Below, piece after piece: positions 40,476 to 49,191 of a DNA stretch of 64,000 bases. Source of the stretch: Streptomyces canus (GTDB taxonomy: Bacteria; Actinomycetota; Actinomycetes; Streptomycetales; Streptomycetaceae); contig NZ_JAUSWW010000001.1 in NCBI RefSeq assembly GCF_030815415.1, positions 4,340,001 through 4,404,000 on the forward strand, read 5' to 3'. How positions within the stretch are numbered: position 1 is the first letter of the stretch; each line of letters opens with the position of its first letter. The notes below the pieces were generated by a model. That model was not told the origin of the DNA. It made no database searches and saw only the letters and a program-made list of their open reading frames with translations. The position numbers were made by a program, and so were the translations under genes.

Positions 40476-41710
40476 ACGGCCGTCACCGCCGAGATCCCGA
40501 CCGCCGAGCCGAACTGGCTGGAGGTGGTCAGCAGCCCGCCGGCCAGCCCCTGCTCGGCATCGTTCACCCCTTCGGTCGCCGCGATCGTCAGCGGCCCGTA
40601 CGCCAGCGCGAAGGCGGTGCCCGCGACGAACAGCGTCGGCAGCATCGCCAGATACGGCCAGTCCATGCCGACCGGCAGGAACAGCCCGTACGCCACCACC
40701 GCCAGCACGAAGCCGACGACGATCACGCGCGCGTGCCCGAACCGCGCGACCAGCCGCGGGGTGAGCGTGGGCGCCAGCACGGCGTCGCATCCCATGATCA
40801 CCAGGGCGATCGCGGTCTGGAGCGCCGACCAGCCGCGCAGTTCCTGCAGATACAGCGTCACGACGAACTGGAAGCCGAAGAAGGCCCCGACGAAGAGCAT
40901 CATGCCGACGTTGGCGCGGGCCACCGGCCCCTCGCGCAGGATGCCGAGCCGGACCAGGGGGTTCGCGCAGCGGCGTTCGACGGCCACGAAGAGCACGGCG
41001 AGCAGGAGCGCCGCGAGGGCCGATGCCGCCGTCAGCGGCCAGCCGTGCAGGCCGTGTTCCAGTCGTACGACGGTGTAGGCGGCCAGCAGCATGGCGCCGG
41101 CGACGGTGATCGTGCCGGGCAGGTCGAAGCTCCCGCGCCCGGTCCGCGTGGCGTCCTGATGCGGAATCACCCGCACCGCCGCCACCAGCAGCGCGCCCGC
41201 CATCAGCACCGGGGCGAAGAACACCCAGCGCCAGTCGAGCGAGGTGAGCAGGCCGCCGATCACCAGGCCCAGCGAGAAGCCGCCGGCACCGGTACCGGCG
41301 TAGACGAGGAGGGCCTTGTCGCGCTGGGGGCCCGCCGGGTACGAGGTCGTGATCAGGGACAGTGCGGCCGGTGTCATGAACGCGGAGGCCACCCCGGTGA
41401 CGAAACGGGCGACGATCAGCATCCAGCCCTCGGTCGCGAACCCGCCGAGGCCGGAGAAGGCGAGGAAGACCGCCAGCCAGAGCAGGAACATCCGGCGGCG
41501 GCCGAGCAGGTCGGCGGCGCGGCCGCCGAGCAGGGTGAAGCCGGCGTAGCCGAGGACATAGGCGCTCATCACCCACGCCGCGGTGTCCGTCGCGAGCCCG
41601 AGGTCGGACCTGATCGACGGGATCGCGATCGCCATCATCGCGATGTCGGCGCCCTCCAGGAAGACCGTTCCGCAGAGAACGAGTAACAGCGCCCACGCGC
41701 GCGTGCCCAT
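40259..41710 (-). CDS. MFS transporter, DHA2-like
   Basis: The 483-residue membrane protein has the 14-helix layout: GTVFLEGADIAMMAIAIPSI (motif D1), GGRAADLLGRRRMFL (motif A), VYAGTGAGGFSLGLVIGGLL (motif C), and helices to GLLVSALSLRAV. The last ~25 residues (SASQTSEKPAQRSGGMASWK) do not look like a transporter tail; they lie antisense to the end of rarD. An HxlR regulator is divergent from it, so the pump is probably induced by that regulator's ligand. Substrate unknown. Confidence 0.9.
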   Translation of the reverse strand: MGTRAWALLLVLCGTVFLEGADIAMMAIAIPSIRSDLGLATDTAAWVMSAYVLGYAGFTLLGGRAADLLGRRRMFLLWLAVFLAFSGLGGFATEGWMLIVARFVTGVASAFMTPAALSLITTSYPAGPQRDKALLVYAGTGAGGFSLGLVIGGLLTSLDWRWVFFAPVLMAGALLVAAVRVIPHQDATRTGRGSFDLPGTITVAGAMLLAAYTVVRLEHGLHGWPLTAASALAALLLAVLFVAVERRCANPLVRLGILREGPVARANVGMMLFVGAFFGFQFVVTLYLQELRGWSALQTAIALVIMGCDAVLAPTLTPRLVARFGHARVIVVGFVLAVVAYGLFLPVGMDWPYLAMLPTLFVAGTAFALAYGPLTIAATEGVNDAEQGLAGGLLTTSSQFGSAVGISAVTAVYGLASTGSGPEATLSAFRTALVVPVAMVVLGLLVSALSLRAVRSASQVSSDSASQTSEKPAQRSGGMASWK

Positions 41711-41800
41711 GGCAATGCTCCGTAAATAGGGGGGCGGTTACCCGAATGAGGGTCAGTTCCCTCTTGTAACCACCCCCAGCCTCCGGCAGCATCGACAGAC

Positions 41801-42235
41801 ATGGAAGAAGGCACTTCGAAGTCACCTGGTTACTGCGAGAGCACCGTGGACTACGGCGACGCCGACCCCTTCCAATGGGACACCCGGGAGGACTGTCAGG
41901 TAAGGCAGATCCTCGACCGGGTCGCCGACAAGTGGTCGCTTCTTGTCATCGCCCTGCTGGAGAACCGTCGGCTCCGCTTCACCGAACTGCGCCGGGAGAT
42001 CGACGGCGTCAGCCAGCGCATGCTGACCGTGACACTGCGGCAGCTGGAGCGGGACGGGCTGGTGAAACGGACCGTGCATCCGGTGGTGCCGCCGCGCGTG
42101 GAGTACGAACTGACGCCGCTGGGCGGGACGTTGCACGCCACCATCCAGTCGCTGGTGACGTGGACGGAGGTGCATCAGGGGGAGATCGCGGCGGCGCGGG
42201 AGGCGTACGACCACCGGGCGGCGGAGGCGGTCTAG
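41801..42235 (+). CDS. HxlR family transcriptional regulator
   Basis: The 144-residue protein has EDCQVRQILDRVADKWSLLV, RRLRFTELRREIDGVSQRML and TVTLRQLERDGLVKRTVHPV, then PPRVEYELTPLGGTL, the HxlR winged helix. Cys12 and the conserved N-terminal Cys (EDCQVR) could be redox sensing. It diverges from the MFS gene; the 90-bp gap holds two inverted repeats (GGTTAC/GTAACC at 41736-41771 and GAGGG/CCCTC at 41748-41763). A local regulator of the transporter is the simplest reading. Confidence 0.92.
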   Translation: MEEGTSKSPGYCESTVDYGDADPFQWDTREDCQVRQILDRVADKWSLLVIALLENRRLRFTELRREIDGVSQRMLTVTLRQLERDGLVKRTVHPVVPPRVEYELTPLGGTLHATIQSLVTWTEVHQGEIAAAREAYDHRAAEAV

Positions 42236-42283
42236 CGGCCGTGCTGCCGGGCTTTGTCAGTGGGCGGCGCTATAAGTGGACGC

Positions 42284-42736
42284 ATGACTCCTGTGCACTG
42301 GAAGCTCGTCATCGATGCCGGAAACCCTCAAGCGCAGGCCGACTTCTGGGCCGCCGCGCTGCGGTACGAGATCGAGGACAACGACGCCCTGATCCAGCGT
42401 CTGCTGGAGCTCGGCGCCCTCCCCCGCGAGGCCACCGTCGAGTTCCACGCCCGGCTCGCCTTCCGTGACCTGGTCGCCGTACGGCATCCCGACGATCCGT
42501 ACGACGAGGACAGCGGCACCGGTCTCGGCCGGCGGCTGCTGTTCCAGCGGGTCCCGGAGGAGAAGTCGGTCAAGAACCGGCTCCATCTCGACCTGCACCC
42601 GGGCGAGGGGAAGCGGGCGTCCGAGGTGGAGCGGCTGACGGGGCTCGGCGCGAGCGTGCTGCGGGAGGTGAAGGAGGCCGGGAGCGAGTGGGTGGTGATG
42701 GCCGATCCGGAGGGGAACGAGTTCTGCGTGCAGTGA
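42284..42736 (+). CDS. VOC (glyoxalase/bleomycin resistance) fold protein
   Basis: The 150-residue protein has two βαβββ halves: MTPVHWKLVIDAGNPQAQAD then FWAAALRYEIED, and KSVKNRLHLDLHPGEGKRAS with GASVLREVKEAGSEWVVMAD and PEGNEFCVQ at the end. This is a typical streptomycete VOC protein with the C-terminal DPEGNEFC motif. Metal ligands are not all evident. It could be a dioxygenase-like enzyme or a binding protein. Confidence 0.85.
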   Translation: MTPVHWKLVIDAGNPQAQADFWAAALRYEIEDNDALIQRLLELGALPREATVEFHARLAFRDLVAVRHPDDPYDEDSGTGLGRRLLFQRVPEEKSVKNRLHLDLHPGEGKRASEVERLTGLGASVLREVKEAGSEWVVMADPEGNEFCVQ

Positions 42737-42911
42737 GCTCCGCGCCGGGGCCTTCGGACCCTTGCACAGCCGATCGCATCGACGGGCTCCGGAATCCGAA
42801 CTCCGTGTCCTGATACCGCTCTTGACGGAGAGTTAGCCACAGCTTCACCATCCAGGCACCCCATTCGCTGTGGAATCCCTGTGATTCCCGAGGAATCCGG
42901 AGCCCCCCACC

Positions 42912-43862
42912 ATGAAGCTCTCCGTTTCCGGGCGTGCGTCGACGGCTGGTCTCGTCACGGCCGTCATGCTGCTGACCGGCGGATCCATAGCCGGCGCGGC
43001 GCCCGCGCCCGAGGTGACCGCCGCCGCCGCGCCCGACATCCCCGTGGCCAACGTCAAGGCCCACCTCACCCAGCTCCAGTCCATCGCCACCGCCAACGGC
43101 GGCAACCGGGCGCACGGCCGCGCCGGTTACAAGGCCTCGCTCGACTATGTGAAGGCCAAGCTGGACGCCGCCGGATACACCACGACCATCCAGCAGTTCA
43201 CGTCCTCCAGCCGCGTCGGCTACAACCTGATCGCCGACTGGCCGGGCGGCGACACCAACCAGGTCGTCATGGCCGGCTCGCACCTGGACAGCGTCACGTC
43301 CGGGGCGGGCATCAACGACAACGGGTCCGGTTCGGCGGCGGTCCTGGAGACCGCGCTGGCCGTGTCGAGAACCGGGTACCAGCCCACCAAGCATCTGCGG
43401 TTCGCCTGGTGGGGCGCGGAGGAGCTGGGGCTGGTGGGCTCGCGCTACTACGTCAACAACCTGTCCTTGGCGAACCGGGCGAAGATCAGCGGATATCTGA
43501 ACTTCGACATGATCGGCTCGCCCAACCCCGGCTACTTCGTCTACGACGACGACCCGGCGATCGAGAAGACCTTCAAGGACTACTTCACCGGCCTCGGCGT
43601 CCCCACCGAGATCGAGACCGAGGGCGACGGCCGCTCGGACCATGCGCCGTTCAAGAGCGCGGGGGTGCCGGTGGGCGGGCTGTTCACGGGCGCGAGCCGT
43701 ACGAAGACGGCGGCGCAGGTGGCCAAGTGGGGCGGGACGTCCGGGCAGGCGTTCGACCGGTGCTACCACTCGTCCTGCGACACGACGTCCAACATCAGCG
43801 ACACGGCCCTGAACCGGAACAGTGACGCGGCCGCGTACGCCGTGTGGGAGCTGTCCTCCTAG
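42912..43862 (+). CDS. secreted M28 zinc aminopeptidase
   Basis: The 316-residue protein is close to the Streptomyces griseus aminopeptidase type. A signal peptide (MKLSVSGRASTAGLVTAVML...IAGAAPAP) is followed by zinc-ligand motifs AGSHLDSV, GINDNGSGSAAVLE, WWGAEELGLVGSRYY, LNFDMIGSPN and CYHSSCDTTSNI; the catalytic Glu pair is in GAEELGL. Expected role: extracellular release of N-terminal hydrophobic residues from peptides. The last four bases overlap the end of the convergent TPR protein gene. Confidence 0.95.
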   Translation: MKLSVSGRASTAGLVTAVMLLTGGSIAGAAPAPEVTAAAAPDIPVANVKAHLTQLQSIATANGGNRAHGRAGYKASLDYVKAKLDAAGYTTTIQQFTSSSRVGYNLIADWPGGDTNQVVMAGSHLDSVTSGAGINDNGSGSAAVLETALAVSRTGYQPTKHLRFAWWGAEELGLVGSRYYVNNLSLANRAKISGYLNFDMIGSPNPGYFVYDDDPAIEKTFKDYFTGLGVPTEIETEGDGRSDHAPFKSAGVPVGGLFTGASRTKTAAQVAKWGGTSGQAFDRCYHSSCDTTSNISDTALNRNSDAAAYAVWELSS

Positions 43863-45922
43863 GAGTTGAGCTTGCGGGCGCGCTCGGTGAGACGGCCCAT
43901 CCGGGTCCGGGCCGACTCGAGTTGCTCGATGTCCTCGGCGGCCGCGCCGCCCTCCATGGTCAGCTCGGTCCACAGGCCGATCAGGTCGGTTCCCATGCGC
44001 AGGCCCTGCTCGGGGTCGCGTACGGCACGCCAGGCGGTCGCCGCGCTCTGGATGTTGCCGTACGCGGCCTCCGTGTCCCTCGCGTGGTGACGGGTGCGGG
44101 CCAGGTCCAGGGAGAGATCGAAGGCGCGGGCCGGATCACCTGCCAAGTAGGCGATGTACGCGGTGAGTTCGAACAGCCGCAGCACCTCGGGGTGGTCCGT
44201 CCCGAGCGTGCGGGAGGCCTCACCGACCGTCTGCTCGGCGAGCTGCGCGGCCTCCGTCACCCGGCCCGCCTTCACGGCCTCGTTGATCCGCGCCATCGGC
44301 CCGGCGAGAAACACGGTCCCGCCACCGTCGTACGCCGTCGCCGGATCGTCCCCGAGCACGGCCTCGGCCACGGCATCGAAGCCGCGGGGCGGGGTGGGCT
44401 TGGGGTCGGGCTCGTCGACGGGGGCGGAGGCGGTGAAGCCGAGGATGGGCTTGCGGGCGGGGGCGAGGCCGGAGGTGGGCGGGGGCCCGGGGGCGGGTGC
44501 GAGGCCGGAAGTGGGCGCGGGACCGGGCGTCGGGGCGGGTTCGGAGGTCGACACAGGCCCGGAGCTGGGCTCGGGGTGGGTGGTCGGCGTGGGGCGCGGG
44601 GCGGTTTCCGGCTTGGCGTCCGTCGGTGGTGCGTCTGCCGGGGGTACGTCCGTCACGGGCGCGTCCATCACGGGCGGCGGACCGAACTGGCCCGTCGGGG
44701 GCGCGACCGTACCGGGCGCCGCTTCCGCCACCCACTCGGGCACGGCCCGCAGCCGGAACGTCGGCACGGCGTCCCGGGGCTCCTGACCCTCCGGGTCCGG
44801 CAGGGCACGGAGGGGGAAGGTCGGGGGCTCGGGGGTCTGGCGGAAGAGATGGGTGGGCTTGTCCCGAGGGGGCTGGTCGGCGGGCTCGGCAGAGCCGCCC
44901 GGACCGGCGGGTGCGGCGGTGGGCGCGGACGGCGACGCAGGCTGGGCGGACTCGGCAGCCCCCGGCGCAGAGGCGCCAGACCCGGACGGCACCGCGGACT
45001 CGGCAGACGCCCGAGACGATTCAGCCGCCTCCGGCACGAAGTCGGCAGGCTCGGACGGCGGCGTGGGCCAGGCAGACGCCCGGGGCGATTCAGCAACCCC
45101 CCGCGCAAAAGCGCCGGACCCGGACGGCGACGCAGACTCGGTGGACCCCCGGAGCGGTTCAGCCGCCCCCGGCACGAAGTCGGCAGGCTCGGACGGCGAC
45201 GCAGGCTGGGCGGACTCGGCGGGTCCCGGCGGAAAGGCGGTGGGCGGCGCGGGCGGTGGAGTCGGTCGTGACGCCTCACCCGGCTCCGCCGAATACGGCG
45301 CCTGGCCCTGCTCCCGCGGGTAAGGCGCCCCGCCCGGCTTACCCAGCCGAAGAGCGTGCCGCGGTTCCCCGGCCCCCGACAGCGGCCGCTGCTCCCGCGA
45401 GGGCGACACCCGACCCGACTCCCCCGCGTACGACACCCGGCCCGCGCCCTCCGACCCGAAACCCTCCCCCGGCTCCCCAGACCCCGGCAGCCGCCCCGAC
45501 TCCCCCGCATACGACACCCGCCCCGAGCCCCCCGGCCGGAAAGCCTCGCCCGGCTCCCCCGCGTACGACACCCGCCCCGAGCCCTCCGGTCCGAAGCTCT
45601 CCCCGGGCGCCCCCGGCGGAGCCGTCGGTGTCGGTTCTGCTGTGAAGCGGCTCGAGCCGTCCGTGTCGATGCGCAGGGCGAGTACGTAGCCAATGCGGTG
45701 GTCGTGGACCGTGGTGTGGACGGGGTGGCCGGTGGCGAGGGCGATGCGGTGGAGGTGGTTGAGGACGGTCTGGTGGAGTTCCTCGCCGGGGACCGGCGTC
45801 ACCGGTACGCCGCCCACCGCCGCGCCGGCCGGGCCGACCAGGACATCGATCGGTGCCGCCGCGAGCACGGCCGGCTGCGCGGTGCCCTGCTGGTCCCGCT
45901 TCTCACGGCTCAGTCGCGACAT
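43859..45922 (-). CDS. Pro-rich repeat protein with C-terminal TPR domain
   Basis: The 687-residue protein starts MSRLSREKRDQQGTAQPAVL and has an N-terminal domain of about 100 residues (VLVGPAGAAVGGVPVTPVPG; HRIALATGHPVHTTVHDHRI). A long disordered middle follows, first with five GRVSYAGE-type repeats, then with SGSGAFARGVAES-like, Glu/Pro/Ala-rich units. The last ~130 residues form helical repeats (AEAVLGDDPATAYDGG; RVTEAAQLAEQTVGEASRTL; DLARTRHHARDTEAAYGNIQ), a TPR-like module. ATG at 45922 has GAGGGAACG. It diverges from the ATPase-like gene at 46141. Confidence 0.85.
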   Translation of the reverse strand: MSRLSREKRDQQGTAQPAVLAAAPIDVLVGPAGAAVGGVPVTPVPGEELHQTVLNHLHRIALATGHPVHTTVHDHRIGYVLALRIDTDGSSRFTAEPTPTAPPGAPGESFGPEGSGRVSYAGEPGEAFRPGGSGRVSYAGESGRLPGSGEPGEGFGSEGAGRVSYAGESGRVSPSREQRPLSGAGEPRHALRLGKPGGAPYPREQGQAPYSAEPGEASRPTPPPAPPTAFPPGPAESAQPASPSEPADFVPGAAEPLRGSTESASPSGSGAFARGVAESPRASAWPTPPSEPADFVPEAAESSRASAESAVPSGSGASAPGAAESAQPASPSAPTAAPAGPGGSAEPADQPPRDKPTHLFRQTPEPPTFPLRALPDPEGQEPRDAVPTFRLRAVPEWVAEAAPGTVAPPTGQFGPPPVMDAPVTDVPPADAPPTDAKPETAPRPTPTTHPEPSSGPVSTSEPAPTPGPAPTSGLAPAPGPPPTSGLAPARKPILGFTASAPVDEPDPKPTPPRGFDAVAEAVLGDDPATAYDGGGTVFLAGPMARINEAVKAGRVTEAAQLAEQTVGEASRTLGTDHPEVLRLFELTAYIAYLAGDPARAFDLSLDLARTRHHARDTEAAYGNIQSAATAWRAVRDPEQGLRMGTDLIGLWTELTMEGGAAAEDIEQLESARTRMGRLTERARKLNS

Positions 45923-46140
45923 CGTTCCCTCACTCGGATCCGTCGAAGAGTGGGCGGACGGCGTGTTCGAACTCCATGGTGCCTCCATCGGCCGCCGCCC
46001 TCCCGCTCCCCCGGCATCAAGAGCCGGTCGTACACGTACTGTTGAGTAGTCTCTCCGCTCGCTCACGGTTCTCACGTCACCGTGGCGTCACAGGCTCGTC
46101 CCAGCCCGGCGGAGGGACGGCCCCGGAGAGGAGACCGTAC

Positions 46141-46638
46141 GTGCAGCAGGCGCAGGGACCGGAGATCTGGATCCGTGGTCCGGTGACCGTACCGGAGGAA
46201 CCTCCGGGGGCCGTCGCCACCCATGCCTCCGCCCGGCGTTTCTCCTTCGTCGGCACCCATGGCGGCGCGGGTGTCTCCACGCTGGCCGCCGTCTACGGCG
46301 GGTACGACTGCGGACGTGACTGGCCCGGCCCCGACGCTCCCGCGTCCGTGCTGCTCGTCGCCCGCACCCATGCGAGCGGGCTGTCCGCGGCGCTGCACAC
46401 CCTGGACGCCTTCCGGCGCGGAACGGCCCCGCACGGCCTCGACCTCGACGCCGTGGTGCTCGTCGCGGACGCCCCCGGCCGGCTGCCGAAGCCGCTGGCC
46501 CAGCACGTCAAGGTGATCGAGTCGCTGATCGACGTCTACCGCGTGCCGTGGGTGCCCGCCTGGCGCCTCGGCGATCTCGGCGGCCACCCCCCGCGCGAGA
46601 CCGCACCCCTGGCCCGCCTCACCGGCCGGTCGCGCTGA
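46141..46638 (+). CDS. DUF6668-like protein with P-loop-like motif lacking Lys
   Basis: The 165-residue protein starts (GTG) VQQAQGPEIWIRGPVTVPEE and has FVGTHGGAGVSTLAAVYGGY, which resembles the deviant Walker A of ParA/MinD ATPases but has Val instead of the lysine. LDLDAVVLVADAPGRLPKPL matches the strand-loop where Walker A' / B lies. I recognise it as the DUF6668 family. ATP binding is doubtful. It diverges from the repeat/TPR protein, and the two are probably a functional pair. Confidence 0.75.
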   Translation: MQQAQGPEIWIRGPVTVPEEPPGAVATHASARRFSFVGTHGGAGVSTLAAVYGGYDCGRDWPGPDAPASVLLVARTHASGLSAALHTLDAFRRGTAPHGLDLDAVVLVADAPGRLPKPLAQHVKVIESLIDVYRVPWVPAWRLGDLGGHPPRETAPLARLTGRSR

Positions 46639-46660
46639 CGGCCCCCGGACACGAACCCCC

Positions 46661-46688
46661 TCGACAGATACTTGCATGCGCATATAAT
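46661..46688 (+). promoter_or_regulatory. σ70-like promoter for the FMN reductase gene
   Basis: TCGACA (46661-46666) and TATAAT (46683-46688) are separated by 16 bp, 33 bp before the gene. The perfect TATAAT is unusual in this GC-rich DNA. An ATGCGCAT palindrome lies just before the -10 box, a possible regulator site. Confidence 0.6.
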
Positions 46689-46720
46689 CGGCGTACGACG
46701 TCCATCACCTGGGGGATTCC

Positions 46721-47305
46721 ATGACGCGCCGTTTCCTGTTCGTGCTCGGCAGCAGCCGCGACGACGGCAACACCGAACTGCTGGCACGCGCGGCGGCCGA
46801 GCAGCTGGCCGAAGACGTCGAGCAGCAGTGGATCGACCTCAGCGACCACCTGCTGCCCGACTTCGAGGATCTGCGCCACGACAGCGACCATGTGCGACCG
46901 ACCGAGGGGAACGTCGGGCTGCTGTTCGACGCCACCCTCGCGGCGACGGACATCGTGATCGCGTCCCCGCTGTACTGGTACTCGCTCTCCGGACAGGCCA
47001 AGCGCTACCTCGACTACTGGTCGGGCTGGCTGCGCACCCCCGGTGCCGACTTCAAGGGCACGCTCGCGGGCCGCACCCTGTGGGGTGTCACCGCGCTCGC
47101 GCACGAGGAGTTCGAGGTCGCCGATCCCCTGATCGGGACCCTCCACCACTCGGCCGCGTACATGGGGATGCGATTCGGCGGGGTGCTGCTCGGCAACGGA
47201 AGCAAGCCGGGCGACGTACTCGGCGACACGGAGGCGCTGGCCCGGGCGAAGACGTTCTTCGCCCAGGAGGCGCCGCTCGCGCGTTTCCCGTACGAGACCC
47301 CGTGA
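46721..47305 (+). CDS. NAD(P)H-dependent FMN reductase / flavodoxin-like protein
   Basis: The 194-residue protein has the flavodoxin-fold phosphate loop FVLGSSRDDGNTELLARAAA, then DIVIASPLYWYSLSGQAKRY with the aromatic Trp-Tyr, and WSGWLRTPGADFKGTLAGRT. It belongs to the NADPH:FMN reductase superfamily, related to WrbA/YieF quinone or chromate reductases. It has its own promoter and is transcribed convergently to the ABC exporter genes. Substrate unknown. Confidence 0.9.
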   Translation: MTRRFLFVLGSSRDDGNTELLARAAAEQLAEDVEQQWIDLSDHLLPDFEDLRHDSDHVRPTEGNVGLLFDATLAATDIVIASPLYWYSLSGQAKRYLDYWSGWLRTPGADFKGTLAGRTLWGVTALAHEEFEVADPLIGTLHHSAAYMGMRFGGVLLGNGSKPGDVLGDTEALARAKTFFAQEAPLARFPYETP

Positions 47306-47312
47306 GCGGTGC

Positions 47313-48179
47313 TCAGGCCGTGATGTCCTTCGTCGTGAACCTCGCCCATGCCGCCGAGCCGAACACCGCCGCGTACAGGGCCTGGAGGCCGAGGTTCTTC
47401 ACCAGGTCGTCCCAGTAGACGGGTTCGCGCATGAGGTCGGCGAAGGACAGCCAGTAGTGGGAGAAGAAGTACGGCTGGATCGCGTGCAGCTGGGGGATCT
47501 GGTCGAGGATCTGGACCGTGATGAGCAGGCCCACGGTCGTCGCCATCGCGGCGATGCCGCTGGCGGTCAGCGTCGACACGAACAGGCCGAGGGCCGCCAC
47601 GCCGGTCAGTGACGCGGCGACGACCAGGGCGATCAGGAAGGCCCGGCCGAGGCCTTCGCCGAAGCTGATCTGAGTGCCGGAGATGGTGGTCAGATCCCCC
47701 AGCGGGAAGAGCAGGGCGCCGACCGTGAGCGCCGAGGCCGCGACCACCAGGGTGGCCACGAGGCAGAAGGTCATCACCGTCGCGTACTTGGTGAGGAGGA
47801 GGCGGGTGCGGCCGGCCGGGGCGACCAGGAGGTAGCGCAGGGTGCCGGCGTTCGACTCACCGGCTATCGCGTCGCCCGCGATGACGCCGATGGCCATGGG
47901 GAGGAAGAAGGGGAGGGTGGCGGCGAGTGCGGTGAAGACCAGGAACAGGCCGTTGTTGGTGATCTGCGAGACGAAGGCGGGGCCGCCACCGCCGCCTTGG
48001 GAGCCGCCGCCGTCGCCCGTCTCGATCTTCACGGCGATGCCGACGAGGATCGGTACGGCCGCGAGGACGCCGAGAAGGGCGAGGGTGCGCCAGCGGCGGA
48101 AGGTGGTGATCAACTCACTGCGGAACAACCCGAAGGTCCACAACGGACTCGGCTTGACCAGGACCTCAGCCTGCGACAT
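47313..48179 (-). CDS. ABC-2 type transporter permease
   Basis: The 288-residue membrane protein has six helices: LALLGVLAAVPILVGIAV, LVFTALAATLPFFLPMAIGV, MTFCLVATLVVAASALTVGA, FLIALVVAASLTGVAALGLF, MATTVGLLITVQILDQIP, and ALYAAVFGSAAWA. IAGDAIAGESNAGTLRYLLV AP is the ABC-2 family motif. Its ATG overlaps the end of the ATPase gene by 14 bp. Together they form an exporter of unknown substrate. Confidence 0.9.
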   Translation of the reverse strand: MSQAEVLVKPSPLWTFGLFRSELITTFRRWRTLALLGVLAAVPILVGIAVKIETGDGGGSQGGGGGPAFVSQITNNGLFLVFTALAATLPFFLPMAIGVIAGDAIAGESNAGTLRYLLVAPAGRTRLLLTKYATVMTFCLVATLVVAASALTVGALLFPLGDLTTISGTQISFGEGLGRAFLIALVVAASLTGVAALGLFVSTLTASGIAAMATTVGLLITVQILDQIPQLHAIQPYFFSHYWLSFADLMREPVYWDDLVKNLGLQALYAAVFGSAAWARFTTKDITA

Positions 48180-49158
48180 CGAAGCCCTCTCCCGTCAGCG
48201 CCACGAAGGCGTCCTCCAGCGAGGCCCGTTCCACTCCGAAGGCCCGTACGCGCACGCCCGCTCCCACCAACGCGGCGTTGATGTCCGCCAGTTCGCCGTC
48301 CGGGGGATCCGCGGTCACCCGGTCCTCGGCCACCACCACATCCGCGACGCCCTGTTCCTTCAGCACCCGCGCCGCGTCCCCCGTGTCCGGGGTCGTCACC
48401 ACCAGCCGTCCCCGCGTCCCCGCCGCCAGGTCGGCCACCGGGCCCTGGGTGATCAGGCGGCCCTGGGCCATCACGGCCGCGTGGGTGCAGACCTGCTCGA
48501 TCTCGTCCAGCAGATGCGAGGACAGAAAGACGGTCGTGCCGTCCGAGGCCAACTCCCGTACCAGGGAGCGGATTTCACGCATCCCCTGCGGGTCGAGGCC
48601 GTTGGTCGGCTCGTCGAGGACGAGGAGCTTGCGGGGTTGGAGGAGGGCCGCCGCGAGACCCAGGCGCTGTTTCATGCCCAGCGAGTACGCCTTGGCCTTC
48701 TTGCCGGCCGCGGCCGCCAGGCCCACCCGGTCCAGTGCCGTCGCGACGCGTGCGCGCCGGGTGCGGGGGTCGGCGGTCGGGTCGGCGGCGTCGTAGCGGA
48801 TGAGGTTGTCGCGGCCGGAGAGGAAGCCGTAGAGGGCCGGGCCCTCGATGAGCGCGCCCACGTGCGGCAGTACGGCGCGCGAGGAGCGCGGCATGGGGCG
48901 GTCCAGCACCCGGGCCGACCCGGAGGTCGGTTCGATGAGGCCCATCAGCATGCGGATGGTGGTGGTCTTGCCCGAGCCGTTCGGGCCGAGGAAGCCGAAG
49001 ACGCTGCCGGCCGGGACGGTCAGGTCGAGACCGTCGACGGCGAGCTGCCCGCCGCGGTAGCGCTTGGTGAGGGCGCGGGTGTGGATGACGGTGTCACCCA
49101 CGTCCGCGCTGTCACCGTCGCCCTCCGGTTGCGGCTCCGTGGCGGGCGGCTGGTCCAT
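48166..49158 (-). CDS. ABC transporter ATP-binding protein
   Basis: The 330-residue ATPase has Walker A GPNGSGKTT, Q-loop, signature YSLGMKQRLGLAAALL, Walker B LLVLDEPTNGLDP and the His-switch SSHLLDEIEQVC. A C-terminal region of about 100 residues (TRGRLVVTTPDTGDAARVLK) matches the DUF4162-type tail of CcmA-like exporters. It is paired with the ABC-2 permease downstream and follows an LolA-like protein gene by 33 bp, suggesting one operon. Confidence 0.94.
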   Translation of the reverse strand: MDQPPATEPQPEGDGDSADVGDTVIHTRALTKRYRGGQLAVDGLDLTVPAGSVFGFLGPNGSGKTTTIRMLMGLIEPTSGSARVLDRPMPRSSRAVLPHVGALIEGPALYGFLSGRDNLIRYDAADPTADPRTRRARVATALDRVGLAAAAGKKAKAYSLGMKQRLGLAAALLQPRKLLVLDEPTNGLDPQGMREIRSLVRELASDGTTVFLSSHLLDEIEQVCTHAAVMAQGRLITQGPVADLAAGTRGRLVVTTPDTGDAARVLKEQGVADVVVAEDRVTADPPDGELADINAALVGAGVRVRAFGVERASLEDAFVALTGEGFDVAG

Positions 49159-49191
49159 CGGCTCCCTCGATCCGTCGTGCGCGTGCGGTGG

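Noticed and set aside
39473..41686. 737-residue fused open frame through rarD into the MFS region
   Set aside because: It is the rarD N-terminus followed by out-of-frame sequence after the 40001 insertion; the later part is antisense to the MFS gene.
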